A DNA stretch of 64,000 bases from Armillaria gallica (Eukaryota; Basidiomycota; Agaricomycetes; Agaricales; Physalacriaceae). Positions 1 to 10,299 of the stretch are shown here, piece by piece. The stretch covers positions 4,278,001 through 4,342,000 of the forward strand of contig JBANDB010000004.1 in assembly GCA_037576215.1 (NCBI GenBank), read 5' to 3'. The notes beneath the pieces are model-generated. The model was not told where the DNA came from. It made no database searches and was given only the letters and a program-made list of their open reading frames with translations. A program made the position numbers and the translations under genes. How positions within the stretch are numbered: position 1 is the stretch's first letter; every line of letters begins with the position of its first letter.

Positions 1-439
1 ACCAAAGACATTCAATCTGAAAGTACATACACCTTGGATACTCCACAACTCAGAAGCATAGATACCAATGCAGCTTCCGATAGCATCTCTACTGTAGGCT
101 CAAGATTGTGTACCTTGTATCAATCAAGAAAGCAAACGGGAGCAGACTTTAACATAGAGGAAGGAGGTTCACATAGATGTGAAGACTGTGACCTTGAGGT
201 CAACAACCTAGCAGAACTTTTGGTATGCAGCTGTCTTGGTTGTGACCTGAAGATACAAAATATGATTATAATTTATTCTGCTCATCTTGAACTCAAATCT
301 TATTCAGTATCATTTATCATGCTGGGGTCTATTGGAAAATCCTTCAAGTGAATGGTTCTGCAATGATAGCTGCAGGAGAAATGCTGGATTTTGAGTTTCA
401 TGAAAGCAGTGGTAATGGACAGTAGATACACCTTCTATA
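1..439. other. Intergenic, no gene seen
   Basis: AT-rich sequence poor in CpG. Short ORFs show no recognisable protein and no convincing splice structure. It forms the left edge of the transposon island; nothing further can be supported. Confidence 0.5.
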
Positions 440-649
440 CACTGCATGGAGAATCTAATATTTTAGCTTAAAATATTGAATTCTATAACTATTTATTTTC
501 TCCAACTTCTAAGCTAGAATATTGAAAGATTATTTTGAATATTATTTCTTGTTTATTGAAAAAATATTGGAAAATTTTCAAATATTACAAATATATTAAG
601 AATATTATCTCAATATTTTAATCTAAATTATTAGATTCTCCATACAGTG
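440..649. mobile_element. Foldback MITE with CACTG termini (copy A)
   Basis: A 210-bp AT-rich inverted repeat. The left end reads CACTGCATGGAGAATC and the right end, reverse-complemented, reads CACTGTATGGAGAATC. The arms stay complementary for about 40 bp, continuing through a TAATATTTTAG stretch. A 3-bp ATA lies directly outside both ends (437-439 and 650-652), as expected of a target duplication. CACT(A/G) ends with 3-bp duplications are typical of the CMC (EnSpm/CACTA) DNA-transposon superfamily, so this is inferred to be a non-autonomous CACTA-type element. It encodes nothing. The second family member is at 2351-2615. Confidence 0.75.
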
Positions 650-760
650 ATATATAGATATATTACTACCATATATAGAAAGGGGAAAGGGGGAGGGGGG
701 GTCTAAGAGGCCTTACACATGAAAATATATGTCATGTCTGTGATTTTATTTCTGCCACCC
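648..760 (+). repeat. Dispersed G-rich repeat, copy 1
   Basis: A segment with ATATTACTACCATATAT, then a G-run, then CCTTA...GAAAATATATGTCATGT. Diverged copies occur at 24,503-24,612 (+) and 7962-8062 (-), with partial copies at 24,236-24,312 (+) and 8285-8345 (-). No coding capacity. It is probably a decayed non-autonomous element; its ends are not defined. Confidence 0.55.
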
Positions 761-779
761 CCTTGCCCCAAGATGCCAT

Positions 780-1265
780 CATTAACACTGACATGCCACC
801 CATCAATCCTGACCCAATCCCATCAAAAATCCCCTACAAATACTAAACAGTCACACTGACTGGGGCCATCATTTTGTCACCTCCGTTTTTGAGGGTGCTG
901 GAGACAATGGCACAGACCATTCTCATCCATGACACCACTATCATCACCAACACCCCACCCAACGATCCCAACCTGATCCCTATGAAAATCTTCCCATTTC
1001 CATTTAATGGCCACACTGATTGGTGCTGTCTTCTCCATACCCCTGTTTTCAAGGGTACTGGAGATGATGGTGCTGTTGGTTTTATCCCTAGTCACCATCA
1101 TCGTCACCAGTGTGCTGTGCAATGATCCCAACCCTCATCCCTACAAAACCCCCCTACCCACACTGAACAGCCACACCAATTAGTGCCATCTTTTCTACAC
1201 CTCTTATTTTCGAGGGTGCTGGAGACAATGCCAGCATCCATTTCTGCCCTGGACCCCACTATCAA
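780..1265. repeat. Tandem repeat, about 3 units of 161 bp
   Basis: Three imperfect units. The anchor TGCTGGAGACAATGG recurs at about 896, 1057 (TACTGGAGATGATGG) and 1218, and GATCCCAACC recurs at about 965 and 1124, giving a period near 161 bp. The units are C-rich and have drifted. The overlapping short ORFs on both strands are shadows of the repeat. Confidence 0.7.
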
Positions 1266-2350
1266 CTCTGGCGCCCTGCCTGAAACTTTCTTATATGTTT
1301 TTCTTTTTCTTTACTTTTTTTCAGTTGATATTGTATATATTATGCACTGTATCTAGGAACTAAACAATATGATATCTATATGATTTACTGAGCTATGAGG
1401 AGAAAATATCCATTACACAAAAATAATAAAAATACGGAACTGACAATAAATGGACTGTGATATATCACATTAGATTAGGTTTTCAGTCCATATTCGTACT
1501 AAAATAGGAAGCCCATATTTTGGGGCATACATGCCTGTAGGGACCTACCTCATATGGTATGGTCTTTGGAGCCAATAGCTGCAAAAATGGCTTACCTAAT
1601 GGCTGTGCTAATTAGCAGTCCAGATGGCATTTGCTCAAATGCTAATTAGCATAGAGAATGCTATTGCCCTACAGCATGAGGTGTAAACAGCGGAATAGTG
1701 GGAGAGGAACACAAGAGGAACAGAAAATTTGTTAGGTTCTTTAAAACTCTGCCAGGGCACCTGCGCACAGGCCAATCACATCATTTCACGTGATGTTGAC
1801 TTTTGGATCTGAAAGTCAATCTAAATTGATCTCCACATTTTTCCTTTCCCCCTCCATCCTCATTCAAAGGACAACCTCAGCATCAAACCTCAGCATGCAA
1901 AGGCACCACACTCTAGCAAGCAGGATACAAAGGTGGTGTGGTGCATATCACATCTAGGGATCCTAGATGAGTACAAAAATAGGCTTTGCACATGGTACAT
2001 TACTCTCCCTAGGAGCTGGTTTTTGAGTGCTGATGCCCTTCCATTCCAGTGTGTTGCCATTTGTCTAAAGGTAAGTCCCTAGTCCAGGAGATTACAGTTG
2101 CTCATCTCAGGTACCTTTGAGGCTTATGCCTTTTTTTGAGTGTAGGAGTTGGATTCAAACACTGTCTAATTCAATCTGAATGACCACAGTACAAACAGGA
2201 TAGGATATAGATGGCCCAGGGAGACTGCAGAGAGCTACTCTGGTGACTAGCTACTAGGTCCTTCTCACTGGAGTGCAGACATTCTTCCCTCATGTAACCA
2301 AGCTTTCTCATACTAGTGTTACTTACTGTTTAAACATTCCTGCTTGCTGT
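1266..2350. other. Intergenic, no gene seen
   Basis: Just over 1 kb without a convincing ORF. CpG is scarce. No terminal repeats that pair with one another were found; probably old transposon debris. Confidence 0.4.
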
Positions 2351-2615
2351 CACTGCATGATGGCTTTGATATGTAAGGCTGAAATATTGAAATTGAAAAA
2401 TATTTATTTTTAGCCAGTTTTTAGCTTCAAATATCAAAGAGATATGCATAATATCTTTTCCATATTTGTGATTTTATCCAGTTTTGAGGTGATTTTCACA
2501 GATATAGAAAAGATATTATGCATATTTCTTTGATATTTTAAGTTAAAACTAGCTAAAAATAAATAACTTTCAATTTCAATATTTCAGCCTCACATATTAA
2601 AGCCATCATGCAGTG
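2351..2615. mobile_element. Foldback MITE with CACTG termini (copy B)
   Basis: A 265-bp element that is almost entirely one hairpin. The left arm starts CACTGCATGATGGCTTT and the right arm, reverse-complemented, starts the same way; the outer 45 bp differ at about two positions. Complementarity continues to a short central loop near 2480. TGT lies directly outside both ends (2348-2350 and 2616-2618), a 3-bp target duplication. It shares the CACTGCATG terminus and duplication length with the element at 440-649, but the interiors differ, so the two are related by termini and mechanism rather than as recent copies. Non-coding. Confidence 0.8.
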
Positions 2616-3141
2616 TGTATGCCCATGTAGTATAACTATGCTAATTATCACTATGCTTTCTATGCTCTTTCAAAGTTTCAATCTGCTTGACAAGACAAGG
2701 TATATATCTTGTGAAATACATTTTCTTCTTGCAGAAAGACATTGTATTTTGTACCTTTCAAAGCTTTTACAACTTCAGAAAGTACTGAAATACCACAAAG
2801 ACAAAGTGGCTGTTTTGCTGATGTGTGTTATTGTGCATCAGGTATGTATAGTTACTTTCACCATCTGTTTGGCACACTGAGGAGTTCTGACTGTGTTGCT
2901 GTGCACCAGGTACCATGGGTCTCACTGCACAAAAATTTAAGTATTTTTACTCATAAATACATTAAAAATATACAAAGTTTTTTTTAAGTAATTTTGCTGA
3001 GAAATTAGTAAAAATATTTAGAACATTTCACCATATTTTGCAGATTTTGTATAAAACAGTGAAAAATTTTGAATATTTTCTCTGTTTTCATAAATACAAA
3101 AACATTGGCTTTTGTCTAGTGTCTATAATAATATACTGTAT
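2616..3141. other. AT-rich spacer, no gene seen
   Basis: Strongly AT-rich with homopolymer runs. Two short plus-strand ORFs lack any recognisable motif. The last five bases (3137-3141, TGTAT) are the left target duplication of the following LTR element. Confidence 0.4.
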
Positions 3142-3304
3142 TGTTGGAAGTCAAACTTGCTATATACCCTGGCCAGATACTTACTATATTTAGGTAGATT
3201 ACTATTTACATATTTGTGTTTTCATACGACAATTAACTTACCTTTTACCACTTCAACGTCCATCCACTACGCTTCGCCCATGCCCATATCCCTGAATTCC
3301 AACA
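3142..3304 (+). repeat. 5' LTR of the gag-only element
   Basis: 163 bp, TGTTGGAAGT...CCAACA. It differs from the 3' LTR at a handful of positions, mostly transitions (for example TCATACGAC against TTGTATGAC), so the insertion is not very recent. Confidence 0.88.
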
Positions 3305-3555
3305 GGTTATGAGGCCCCGATTGGTGCTATATCTATCACACTCCTTGTTGACTCACCTCTTGCCAGTATTCTGAGCAATAATTGACCCATTTGACCCCTT
3401 TTACTGACATTCTTTGTTGATAATCCCTCTCCCTTCTTCCTCCACCACCTTAACACCTTATCCAACACTCTTCGAACATCATTCATTGACCTACCCTGAC
3501 CTGACCTGACCTGATTGTGACCTGACCTGACCCCATTACCCTGACCCCTGACTTG

Positions 3556-4389
3556 ATGATGACCGACACTCCATTGACTACCAACAACCTCTCGAAGCAC
3601 CTCTTGACAGATGCCGCTGGCACCTATGATGCATGGGAGTTCCGTATGCACATTTCCACGAGCCAGAAGTCGTTGCTTGATACTATCCTTGGCACTGATG
3701 TTGAGCCTACAACCAGGCATAACAGCAAGGGGTGGAAAGCATGGCATGCATGACATGATGCAGCAGTGCAGATGATTGTGAAGAACCTTGATGACTCTCA
3801 GTTGACCCATGTTCATGGCTATGAACAGGACCCAGCAGGGATGTGGACGCGATTGGTGGCCGTGCATGTGAGCCAAGGTTTTGGTGGAATTATTGGTGAA
3901 TGGAAGCTGTTCTACAAGCTGGAGTATGATAGATCAACCTCGATGCAGGCCCACTTAGGTGCTATTCGTGCAGTTACAGAGCGCCTTGGTTGTGTCTACA
4001 ACAACTCTCCCTCAGACTACCAAATCATGGCTCAGATGCTCTCCTCCATATCTACTTCCTACAACAACGTTATCAGCATCTTGGATGCGACCGACAGCTC
4101 TAACTTGACAATGGAATTGGTTGAACAGAAGATTTTGAATGAGGAGATGAACCTGGTGAAGGAGCAAGTGATTACGCATAATTCGTTGGCTCTACGTGTG
4201 CAGACTTTGCAGGCTGGTGGTGGGAGTGGTGTTGTCAATGTTTGTGAGAATTGCGGTGGGGAAGAACACTCGAAGGCTCATTGCTGGCATAAGGGTGGTG
4301 ATGTCGAAGGGCAGTATCCTGACTGGTGGAAAGGGCGGTGTGACGTTCCAATGGCTGGATTTGCTGTTGCCTGGTCCTTCATCATTTGA
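3556..4389 (+). pseudogene. Copia-type Gag with one in-frame stop
   Basis: The frame opens at an ATG at 3556 (MMTDTPLTTNN...), runs to a TGA at 3751-3753 and continues in the same frame to a stop at 4387-4389. The layout fits the UBN2-type Gag of fungal and plant Copia elements: an N-terminal TYDAWEFRM block, a middle region with MWTRL and LTMELVEQKIL, and a C-terminal zinc knuckle CENCGGEEHSKAHC (CX2CX4HX4C). The stop follows KAWHA, where an arginine CGA codon would fit, so a C-to-T change in a CpG is inferred. The sequence after the knuckle does not resemble pol. As it stands it would give only a 66-residue N-terminal piece unless read through. Confidence 0.75.
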
Positions 4390-4536
4390 TGGTTTGATTG
4401 TGCATCGTGGATGATATACCATTGTGTTTCTATCTTTGGGCTTTGTTTTCGTGGGAGAACTGTTTCCATTTCATCTGATTCTACTGATACTTTCCTGTTT
4501 AATGGCCTAGTGACTGACTGCTCGTTCAAGGGGAGA

Positions 4537-4699
4537 TGTTGGAAGTCGAACTTGCTATATACCCTGGCCAGATACTTACTATATTTAGGTAGATTACTAT
4601 TTACATATTTGTGTTTTTGTATGACAATTAACTTACCTTTTACCACTTCAACGTCTATCCACTACGCTTTGCCCATGCCCATATCCCTGAATTCCAACA
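4537..4699 (+). repeat. 3' LTR of the gag-only element
   Basis: 163 bp with the same ends as the 5' LTR, preceded by a polypurine run (4527-4536) and followed directly by the TGTAT duplication at 4700-4704. Confidence 0.88.
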
Positions 4700-4732
4700 T
4701 GTATAATTACAACCAAGTGTTCATAATGTGTA

Positions 4733-4760
4733 CAGTTGTGGACAAACAAGATCGACAAAT
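4733..4760 (+). repeat. Left TIR of the Tc1/mariner element
   Basis: 28 bp, CAGTTGTGGACAAACAAG..., an exact inverted copy of 7901-7928, with TA just outside. Confidence 0.92.
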
Positions 4761-4974
4761 CTGATTGCCACCAAATGCAAATTTTTAACATGAAACTGAG
4801 TTCAGATTTGGATTCTCAGACCTCGAAAACACCCAAAAAAACAACCTCCGAAGTTTTTCCCATGACATTTTTGCGCAGCCAAAATTTTGGGGCAAATTTC
4901 CTGAATTGTGTGTACCCCTTTGGCCATCACCAAGCTTCCTCACTGACCATATGGACAACATTGACTACAGACCC

Positions 4975-7616
4975 TAGTTTACAATCAACTCGATCAACAT
5001 CATGGCCCGATTAGAGACTGTGCAGTGCTGTTTTTGCTGTGTCACAGCCCATTCTGCTGCCCTGCCTGTCAACCCCCTTCGATAAGCACTCATGAACTGC
5101 CAAGATTGGTTATTAAATCACCAGATTGTTTCTACTGGACACGCATCAAGATATTTTTTTGCAAGCTCTTTGGATTCTTTGAAGGTCTTTTTCAGGATCT
5201 GGCGGTAGCAATATTTGCACCATCCCCAGTACTAGAGTGCATGGTGATGAGCATAATTTAGGGAAAGCAGTGCGTATCCTTACCATCTCAATTGGATTCA
5301 GCTCACAGTGAATTTTTGGCAGAAAGATACACTCATGGCTGGTGTCTCGAATCTTCCACTCCAGCATGGATTCCTGGTTCTTGAAATCATCCTGATGGCT
5401 GAGCAACCTTGCCATGCAACACCTCTCATTCTCAATGGGACACACTGGTGAGCATTTTGTGCACATCCCGGAGACATTAAACCCTCACTCCATCAAGACA
5501 GTCTTCATTCCTTTCACCTGTCCCATTGCTGTCATCATCCTCTGCACTTTACTGCGATGCTCTGGATATGGATTTGATGCAGGTATGATTGTGTCTTTGT
5601 GTGGCTTTTGTTTGCTGCCATCTGACATATTCATTTCCCAGGCATGCAAGGCATCTGGTGGCAATGATGCGTGAGCAGAAGATTGGTCAAAGATAAAGAG
5701 AGCTGTTGCGTCGGGGTGAACAGCATTATGGATTTCAATTGCGCAGTCCATCTGCTTCATAAGCTGTTCTGTATCCCACCAAGCATCTCCCTTCAAGCCG
5801 GGATAAATAATTTGTTGTGCATCCACAATAATATTTCTGTTTTGATCTCATTGGACCAACTGTCCTGTTCCCTCTGTAATGAAGTCTGAAACATGAATCA
5901 GCCGGCCTCGAGACTTCTTCTGTAAGACCGTCTGGCCCTTTTCAAGCCTGTTAGATAGTTAATTCAATATAAATGTAGCTGTAATGAGTGCTGACCATGC
6001 TGTCCATTTATAATCTAATGCATAAAAGCAGCACTCATCATGAAAGTAGGCAATGACTTTGCGAACACCAGGTAGCAGAATAGGCTCCACTGGCTTCAAG
6101 TCAGGCTCCATATACTTCATCATCCGCTCCTCAAAATGTTTCATTGCTGGTAAAAAAATGTTGTTGCGATACTTCACCATGTCTGGTCTCTTGTGTCCAT
6201 CCATATAAACACCCTTCTTGATCAATGTCTGCTGATATCCCAGACATAAGAGCCATCAATGAGCAGTCCTTTCAGATATGGGACACTTCGGAGTGATGCC
6301 AAGTGCATGAAGGATCTCTTCATTCACTGCTGCACAAAACAATTTTGGTGTGATTGAACCAACCTGCTGAGCTGTCAACCAAGCTCGACAAGCCACTTGG
6401 ACTGATTCATCATTGAGCAACGACTTTGTATTTGCTTGGCCACCTCAAGTCTCTTCTGGAAGCTGCTCAAACAGCTGATAATGTTGTGCAAGAGCACAAA
6501 CACGGCAGGCAAAATGACAACCCTCGCCTTCATGCCACTGCTGTGCAATGTCGAGACTGGCCTCAATTCTCTTGAAACCTTTAATACGGAGTGTAGCAAA
6601 GTTTTGGAGAATGAGAAGCTGGTTATATTTGGTTTGTGGTAGGTTCTTCTTCTTCAAATCCTTCTTTATCTGCTCGCATAAAGTGGACCAATTGCAGATC
6701 TCTGGCATGCTTGTTGGTGCAGGCTGTGCAGTGTCACCATCTTCACTAGCAACCACCCCAGCTCTGGAATCAACAATATCATCAAGGATATGATCCCAGG
6801 TATCGGGGTTGTATTTGTCATCATCTTCATCAGCTTGCGGGAGTGCATCAGATAGAACCAATGCAGAGCGCATGTGCCCAATGACTGGAGCTGGACTTGG
6901 AACCCGTGAAGGATCCCGACTAGGATTGCTGGAGGGAACTGAACTATTGGGTTGGGATGGTGAAGGCTCGATAATTTCAATGTCACTGCTCTTGGCACTG
7001 CTATTCTTGCTAGACCGTTGCCCACTTCCTGATGTGCCAGGTGTTGCCCACCAGTTTAAGGCATCAAGACTTTGCTGTGACCTTATTGCTCTTGCATAAC
7101 ATCACTGCGTACGACCAGATTTACTAGCAATATCAGGACCTTTTTTGTACTCTTTCGGGCGTGCTATGGACACTTCTTTAGTTTTATTGCTCCACATCAT
7201 ACAATGGACTGACCTGTTTTTCTGCATTCATTCCATTCATGGTTATCCTTCACTCAACTCGGGATCCAGTCTGCATCCTTTGCATCCTGCATCTCCTCCT
7301 GGAGCTGTACTGCATGTGCTAGCAGAGCATCCTGGAATTCTTCTGAAGCGATCTTGTTCCATCCCTCATTATCGTCAACTGCAGAGTCATAATCGGAATC
7401 AAGCTCTAGGTATGCAACAGCATCCAGCCCATCATTCTCGGAATCATAGTCGCTGCCATTATCAGAGGCAACATCGGCCGCTGCAGCAGGATTATGTACC
7501 GTGCTGGGAGGCTCAGTGAATGTAGATATGTCAGAGCTAGCTTTTGGGCCCTGGTTTTTGAGACCAGAGATGTTTCTGGCACGCTTGGCAGGCTGTCCTC
7601 TGGGTCTTCCGCTCAT
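4975..7616 (-). pseudogene. DDE transposase of an Agaricomycete Tc1-like family
   Basis: Minus-strand coding pieces line up in order with a DDE transposase family I recognise from mushroom genomes. The N-terminus (MSGRPRGQPAKRARN, acidic linker) is at 7254-7616. A helix-turn-helix-like block (FATLRIKGFKRIEASLDIAQQW) is at 6445-6873. KKGVYMDGHKRPD and YFHDECCF (first catalytic Asp) are at 5959-6225, GDAWWDTEQL and FDQSSAH (second Asp) at 5485-5826, and HCELNPIEM (catalytic Glu) at 5146-5466. The C-terminus reaches about 4975 after a further intron. Short introns explain several gaps, for example one ending in AACAG near 5950. A TGA at 5848-5850 falls where arginine (CGA) is expected, so this copy is probably inactive. 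The exact exon structure is not fully resolved. Confidence 0.75.
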
Positions 7617-7900
7617 CAATGATGTAGATGTCCAGGGTGATTGTGCGATAATGGCTTGATAGAATTGTTTGAATTTATCACAATCAGATGCAGATTTCCG
7701 AAAGCTTTCATTTGCGCTATCTCCAAAGTTTTTCCCATGAGATTTTGTATGTGGCCAATATTTTGGGGGTCATTTTGACTAAAAGTTGTCTAAAGAGAAA
7801 TCAGCTCTTGCAGAAATGTTCATTTGGTTCATAGCTATCTATTGGTAGTGAAAAAACCGCACCAGAGTACCTCACACTCCTTCCATAAATGGACTACTAA

Positions 7901-7928
7901 ATTTGTCGATCTTGTTTGTCCACAACTG
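7901..7928 (-). repeat. Right TIR of the Tc1/mariner element
   Basis: Exact reverse complement of the left TIR, followed by TA (7929-7930). Confidence 0.92.
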
Positions 7929-8558
7929 TAATGGTGGCCTGTGAACCAAGAGGGAGGCAGGATTCAAAAAACACACATGATGTACATTTTTGCATTTAAG
8001 GATGAGCTGAACCCTCCTCCCTCCTCACCTGCCATATACAGTAGTAATATGTATATATAAGGACAGCTTAGTAACATCGTTTTATTTACTAGACATATGC
8101 TGATATGTGCCAGTTGGCTGCTGAGAGTTTCCAGTTGGCTATTCCACCTCACTTTGGTGAGAAACATGTCCAAGATGAGTACTTCAATATGAAATGAGCT
8201 GTATTTATATAAAGTCATTGAAATACAGATAAATTGAGCCACCAGGTAAGTCTTACAGTGCTATATAGCCTAAAATAGGACATGCAAAGTGCATGTTACT
8301 TTTGTGTTTAAGGCTTGGACCCCTCCCTACCCTATGTGCTGGATTTTAGCTGTACCTCTCCCTTGCTGTGAACTAAACACTTTTAGAAAATTGTAACAGG
8401 TAACAGAGTCTCCAGCTTGCCAGTGCACAACAAATATAGTAATTTTTCATCACTGTGTGGCTGGTATCAGGCCAAAAATAGCAGGTGGACCCTGTATGAA
8501 CACTTTGCAAACTGAACACTAGGTGTAATGCATAACATCTTATGAACACTTGGTTGTA
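7929..8558. other. Intergenic, repeat fragments only
   Basis: No gene. It contains minus-strand copies of the dispersed G-rich repeat (7962-8062 and a partial copy at 8285-8345). At 8541-8569 lies the 29-bp sequence that matches the reconstructed empty site of the gag-only LTR element. Confidence 0.5.
7962..8062 (-). repeat. Dispersed G-rich repeat, copy 2
   Basis: Read on the minus strand it gives ...ATATTACTACTGTATATGG, then G-rich sequence, then CCTTAAATGCAAAAATGTACATCATGTG. This is collinear with 648-760 and 24,503-24,612. Confidence 0.5.
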
Positions 8559-8703
8559 ATTATACAGTAAGAAATGAGCATGTAGTACAGACCCTGGTCT
8601 ATTTCCTTCTAAGAGACATTGATTAGAATAAAAATCCCCTCCTCCCATGGTCCATTTACCAAAAAAAAAATGTTAGTTAACTGTAGCACAACTTATGGCA
8701 GCT
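8559..8703 (+). repeat. 145-bp direct repeat, left copy
   Basis: About 96% identical (counted by eye, about six differences) and in the same orientation as 24,814-24,958. It starts ATTATACAGTAAGAAATG and ends CTTATGGCAGCT. Both copies contain TA-CAGT near the left end and CTG-TA about 20 bp from the right end, so a MITE is possible. The two copies flank the DIRS-like element, so they may instead be part of its terminal repeats. Confidence 0.75.
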
Positions 8704-8949
8704 GCCTAAGCAGCTTTCACCTAACTAAATTGGAATGGAGAGAAAACAAGGACACCTGCTTCTCAGGTGTACTTATTTGTCTCATGAGTGAGATTCCAGA
8801 GGAAGACGTGCTTCCCAAAACAAACTTGAAAACTGAGAGTTCAGGCAGATGCCTCTGGAATCCAACTCCCCACCCCTGAAACAGCCACAATTAATGACAA
8901 ATTTTTGTTACAGACACTATACAATAAAGTATTACAATGAAGCCAGATG
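8704..8949. other. Sequence between the 145-bp repeat and the recombinase remnant
   Basis: No gene. It may be the 3' untranslated or terminal part of the minus-strand DIRS-like element. Confidence 0.3.
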
Positions 8950-10299
8950 AGATACCATGGTTTTAATAGACATAAACTTGTCCATTGCATTGCCTATAAA
9001 AAGTGGAAGAATCTCCTCAACCTTGTGCCAATACAAGAGAAATGCTTTGGAGGACCATCTTCCCTGTTTCATCACAACCCAAGGATCAACTCCAAGTAAT
9101 AAGAGGTACATGGTTCTGCCAATCTGAAACTATGGCCACTGGCTGCATTAAGATCATCAAGGGCCTAGATTTGTAAGCATTGTGCAAGAAAATATTCTTT
9201 CAATAACTTCTTCCATGACAATGAGCTAAGAGAATAGGCAAATAATGGTGTCTCCAAAGGTAAATCATTGTTGATCTTCAAGTGGTTTTGTAAAGCGTGG
9301 ATGGGATCTGAATCATCATTGGTCAAAATAAGTGAAATCCAGTCACCTCAGAATTTCTTCATTTTGGTGTAAGGTATAAACAGATTAATCCATTCATGGC
9401 CATTAGATGCCATCCTAGATTTACAAGGGCATGAATGATAGAAATTGCAAGAAGTATTGAATGGTTTTAATTGAGAAAGAAGTAGCTCTCCCAAACAGGT
9501 GCATCCATGCCATGCAATGGTAGCGACAGCCCATACAGCAGCATCGAGGGGATCATTCAGATGTAGATGAGACTGCAGAGAAGCAATATGCTTCTCAGTC
9601 ACTGGCAGACGAGGGGGTTTGGTTGATGGTGGAGCCATAGCAGTGGCACCCTGCTTTGTATGTGATAAAATTCTATCACCATATCAATAAGCACCTTGAA
9701 CATTATGCCTTTGTGATTTATATCAGTTGAAATGTCAGCTGCAAGGGAATTACAGTCACCAATGACCATAAAGCCAGACTGGATAACCATGAATCCATGG
9801 TCAAAGCTTGAACTTTCCCTGCACCCATCTTTGAAATAAACAGAGCAAGAAGTAATTCACTAGCAGGCACATAGAGTGATTCAGGAACTGAATAGGCATC
9901 ACAAAATTGAGTGAACCTCAACAAACCGGCACTATAATTTTTGCAAGCATCCTTGATCACAGAGTTAGCCATGATGTGCCACCATCTTTCCAACACATGC
10001 ATGGGCACCAATGCTGACAGTCTGTTGTCCACAACATCTGAATAAAGAGAACACCAAGCTGTCACCCGCTTATCAGCAAGTACCAGGGGGCAGAAGGGTG
10101 ATGACTTGATTTTTGAAGTAGCATGAACACAAGGATGCCAAGATTTTAATATAGGAGAGGAATCATCTGAGGAAGAGAGAGATGAGTTATGATGGTGGGA
10201 ATAACAAGATTGGCAAGAAGAATGTGCAGGTTGCAGCGATGATGAGCCTAGACTTCCGTGGCAACGGCAACACCCAAAACTCGGTGAGAGCTTAGGCAA
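8950..10299 (-). pseudogene. Tyrosine recombinase of the DIRS-like element
   Basis: The minus strand shows an N-terminal part with SALVPMHVLERWWHIMANSV and YVPASELLLALFISKMG at 9718-10,299. A core with PVTEKHIASLQSHLHLNDP and AVWAVATIAWHGC follows at 9348-9638. Past several frameshifts, a C-terminal part shows GHSFR, then GVDPWVVMKQGRWSSKAF and LLYWH near 9000-9150. The H-x-x-R box and the following LLYW tyrosine match the conserved R-H-R-Y catalytic set of tyrosine recombinases. At least three stops or shifts separate the pieces, so no full-length enzyme can be made. This domain is what marks the element as DIRS-like rather than LTR-type. Confidence 0.7.

Larger units (their letters stand above)
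3142..4699 (+). mobile_element. Gag-only LTR retrotransposon (TR-GAG-like, Copia-type)
   Basis: A complete 1,558-bp element bounded by two 163-bp LTRs that start TGTTGG and end CCAACA. TGTAT flanks both sides (3137-3141 and 4700-4704). Between the LTRs lies only a gag reading frame with a zinc knuckle; there is no protease, integrase or reverse transcriptase, so it must be moved by a partner element. A purine run (AAGGGGAGA) abuts the 3' LTR and a possible primer-binding site (GGTTATGAGG) follows the 5' LTR. The flanks joined minus one duplication match 29 bp at 8541-8569 on the opposite strand, a paralogous empty site. Plant TR-GAG elements have the same layout. Confidence 0.85.
4733..7928 (-). 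mobile_element. Tc1/mariner-superfamily DNA transposon
   Basis: A 3,196-bp element with perfect 28-bp terminal inverted repeats, starting CAGTTGTGGACAAACAAG at 4733-4760 and mirrored at 7901-7928. TA lies immediately outside each end (4731-4732 and 7929-7930), the Tc1/mariner target site. It contains one minus-strand DDE transposase gene with introns and at least one stop. It inserted only 27 bp from the right duplication of the gag-only LTR element. Confidence 0.88.

Noticed and set aside
2930..3061. Third CACTG...CAGTG foldback element
   Set aside because: CACTG and CAGTG occur at suitable spacing, but the inner sequences are not complementary.
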